The notes under the pieces: generated by a model | What the model was told of the DNA's origin: nothing | Databases searched by the model: none | What the model saw: only the letters and a program-made list of their open reading frames with translations | Translations under genes and position numbers: made by a program | Assembly (NCBI GenBank): GCA_028709105.1 | Contig: JAQVYD010000072.1 | Span: 1-6,424, forward strand | Origin: Clostridia bacterium | Lineage (GTDB): Bacteria > Bacillota > Peptococcia > DRI-13 > DTU073 | Direction of reading: 5' to 3' | Length of the DNA: 6,424 bases | Shown: piece by piece, positions 6,147 to 6,424 of the stretch | Numbering within the stretch: the first letter of the stretch is position 1 | Layout of the letters: every line of letters begins with the position of its first letter

Positions 6147-6424
6147 TCATAAAAACGAAGAAAGGGTAAGTGTCTCCTGTCCTAATGTCTGCGAAGCAGC
6201 AGATGTCTTTAGATAGGTAGTGGATGGATAAAGCAAGGCTTTTTCCAAAACCTCCTCCAGTTTCCCTACAGGGATAATCTCGATATCACGAATTTCCGCA
6301 AAAATAGACTGCCAATTCTCTTTAGGAATCAAGACTCGTGCTGCTCCGGCTTGACGAGCCGCATTTATTTTGGCTACAATACCGCCTACCGGTTTAACAT
6401 AACCCCTTACGGATAATTCACCGG
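6147..6424 (-). CDS. lonB: LonB-type ATP-dependent protease, C-terminal end (5' partial)
   Basis: The frame is open to the window edge, so only the last 91 residues are seen; the apparent internal TTG start near 6332 is not a real start. The visible part opens GELSVRGYVKPVGGIVAKI, the end of a Lon-family peptidase domain. K18 of the fragment (codon 6371-6369) sits at the position of the catalytic lysine in the GGI-x-x-K motif. It continues with a VLIPKENWQ segment and an EIIPVGKLEEVLEKAL helix, as in Firmicute LonB. The position just upstream of lonA is where Bacillus subtilis has lonB, whose product is a forespore-linked Lon paralogue. A Ser/Thr-rich tail of about 25 residues ends the protein. 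The catalytic serine and ATPase domain lie outside the window, so completeness cannot be judged. A different Lon-like family is a lesser possibility. Confidence 0.83.
   Translation of the reverse strand, partial: GELSVRGYVKPVGGIVAKINAARQAGAARVLIPKENWQSIFAEIRDIEIIPVGKLEEVLEKALLYPSTTYLKTSAASQTLGQETLTLSSFL

Overview
The window looks like chromosomal DNA from a Gram-positive, probably Clostridia-type Firmicute. Ribosome binding sites are strong and close to GGAGG. It carries a lipoprotein with a lipobox and a copper-amine-oxidase-N ('stalk') surface protein of the sort common in Clostridia. It also has the lonB - lonA - ysxC/engB gene order known from Bacillus subtilis and relatives. The exact genus cannot be read from the sequence.

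Layout. (1) Positions 1-1607, plus strand: the 3' part of a secreted repeat-domain protein (cadherin-like plus putative Ig domains). After 14 bases comes a 269-residue secreted Ig-like/stalk-domain protein, then a strong rho-independent terminator. These two form the end of a cell-surface operon. (2) Positions 1608-2720, plus strand: a single-gene unit for a 333-residue solute-binding lipoprotein of the NMT1/SsuA type, starting at TTG. No permease or ATPase gene lies beside it. (3) Positions 2721-3108: a convergent intergenic region with a strong two-way terminator. It also holds an unlisted very small minus-strand gene for a 36-residue single-pass membrane peptide, with its own consensus promoter and Shine-Dalgarno sequence. 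(4) Positions 3109-6424, minus strand: the C-terminal end of a LonB-type protease, complete LonA, and EngB (YsxC), whose start overlaps the lon stop by ATGA.

Functionally, the right half is housekeeping: protein quality control (Lon) and 50S ribosome assembly (EngB), translationally coupled. The left half faces the cell surface. The most interesting element is the small membrane-peptide gene at 2834-2944. It is a complete transcription unit (promoter, ribosome binding site, ORF, terminator) packed between engB and the lipoprotein gene. I found no clear new defence or mobile system, no tRNA/rRNA, no CRISPR array and no insertion sequence.
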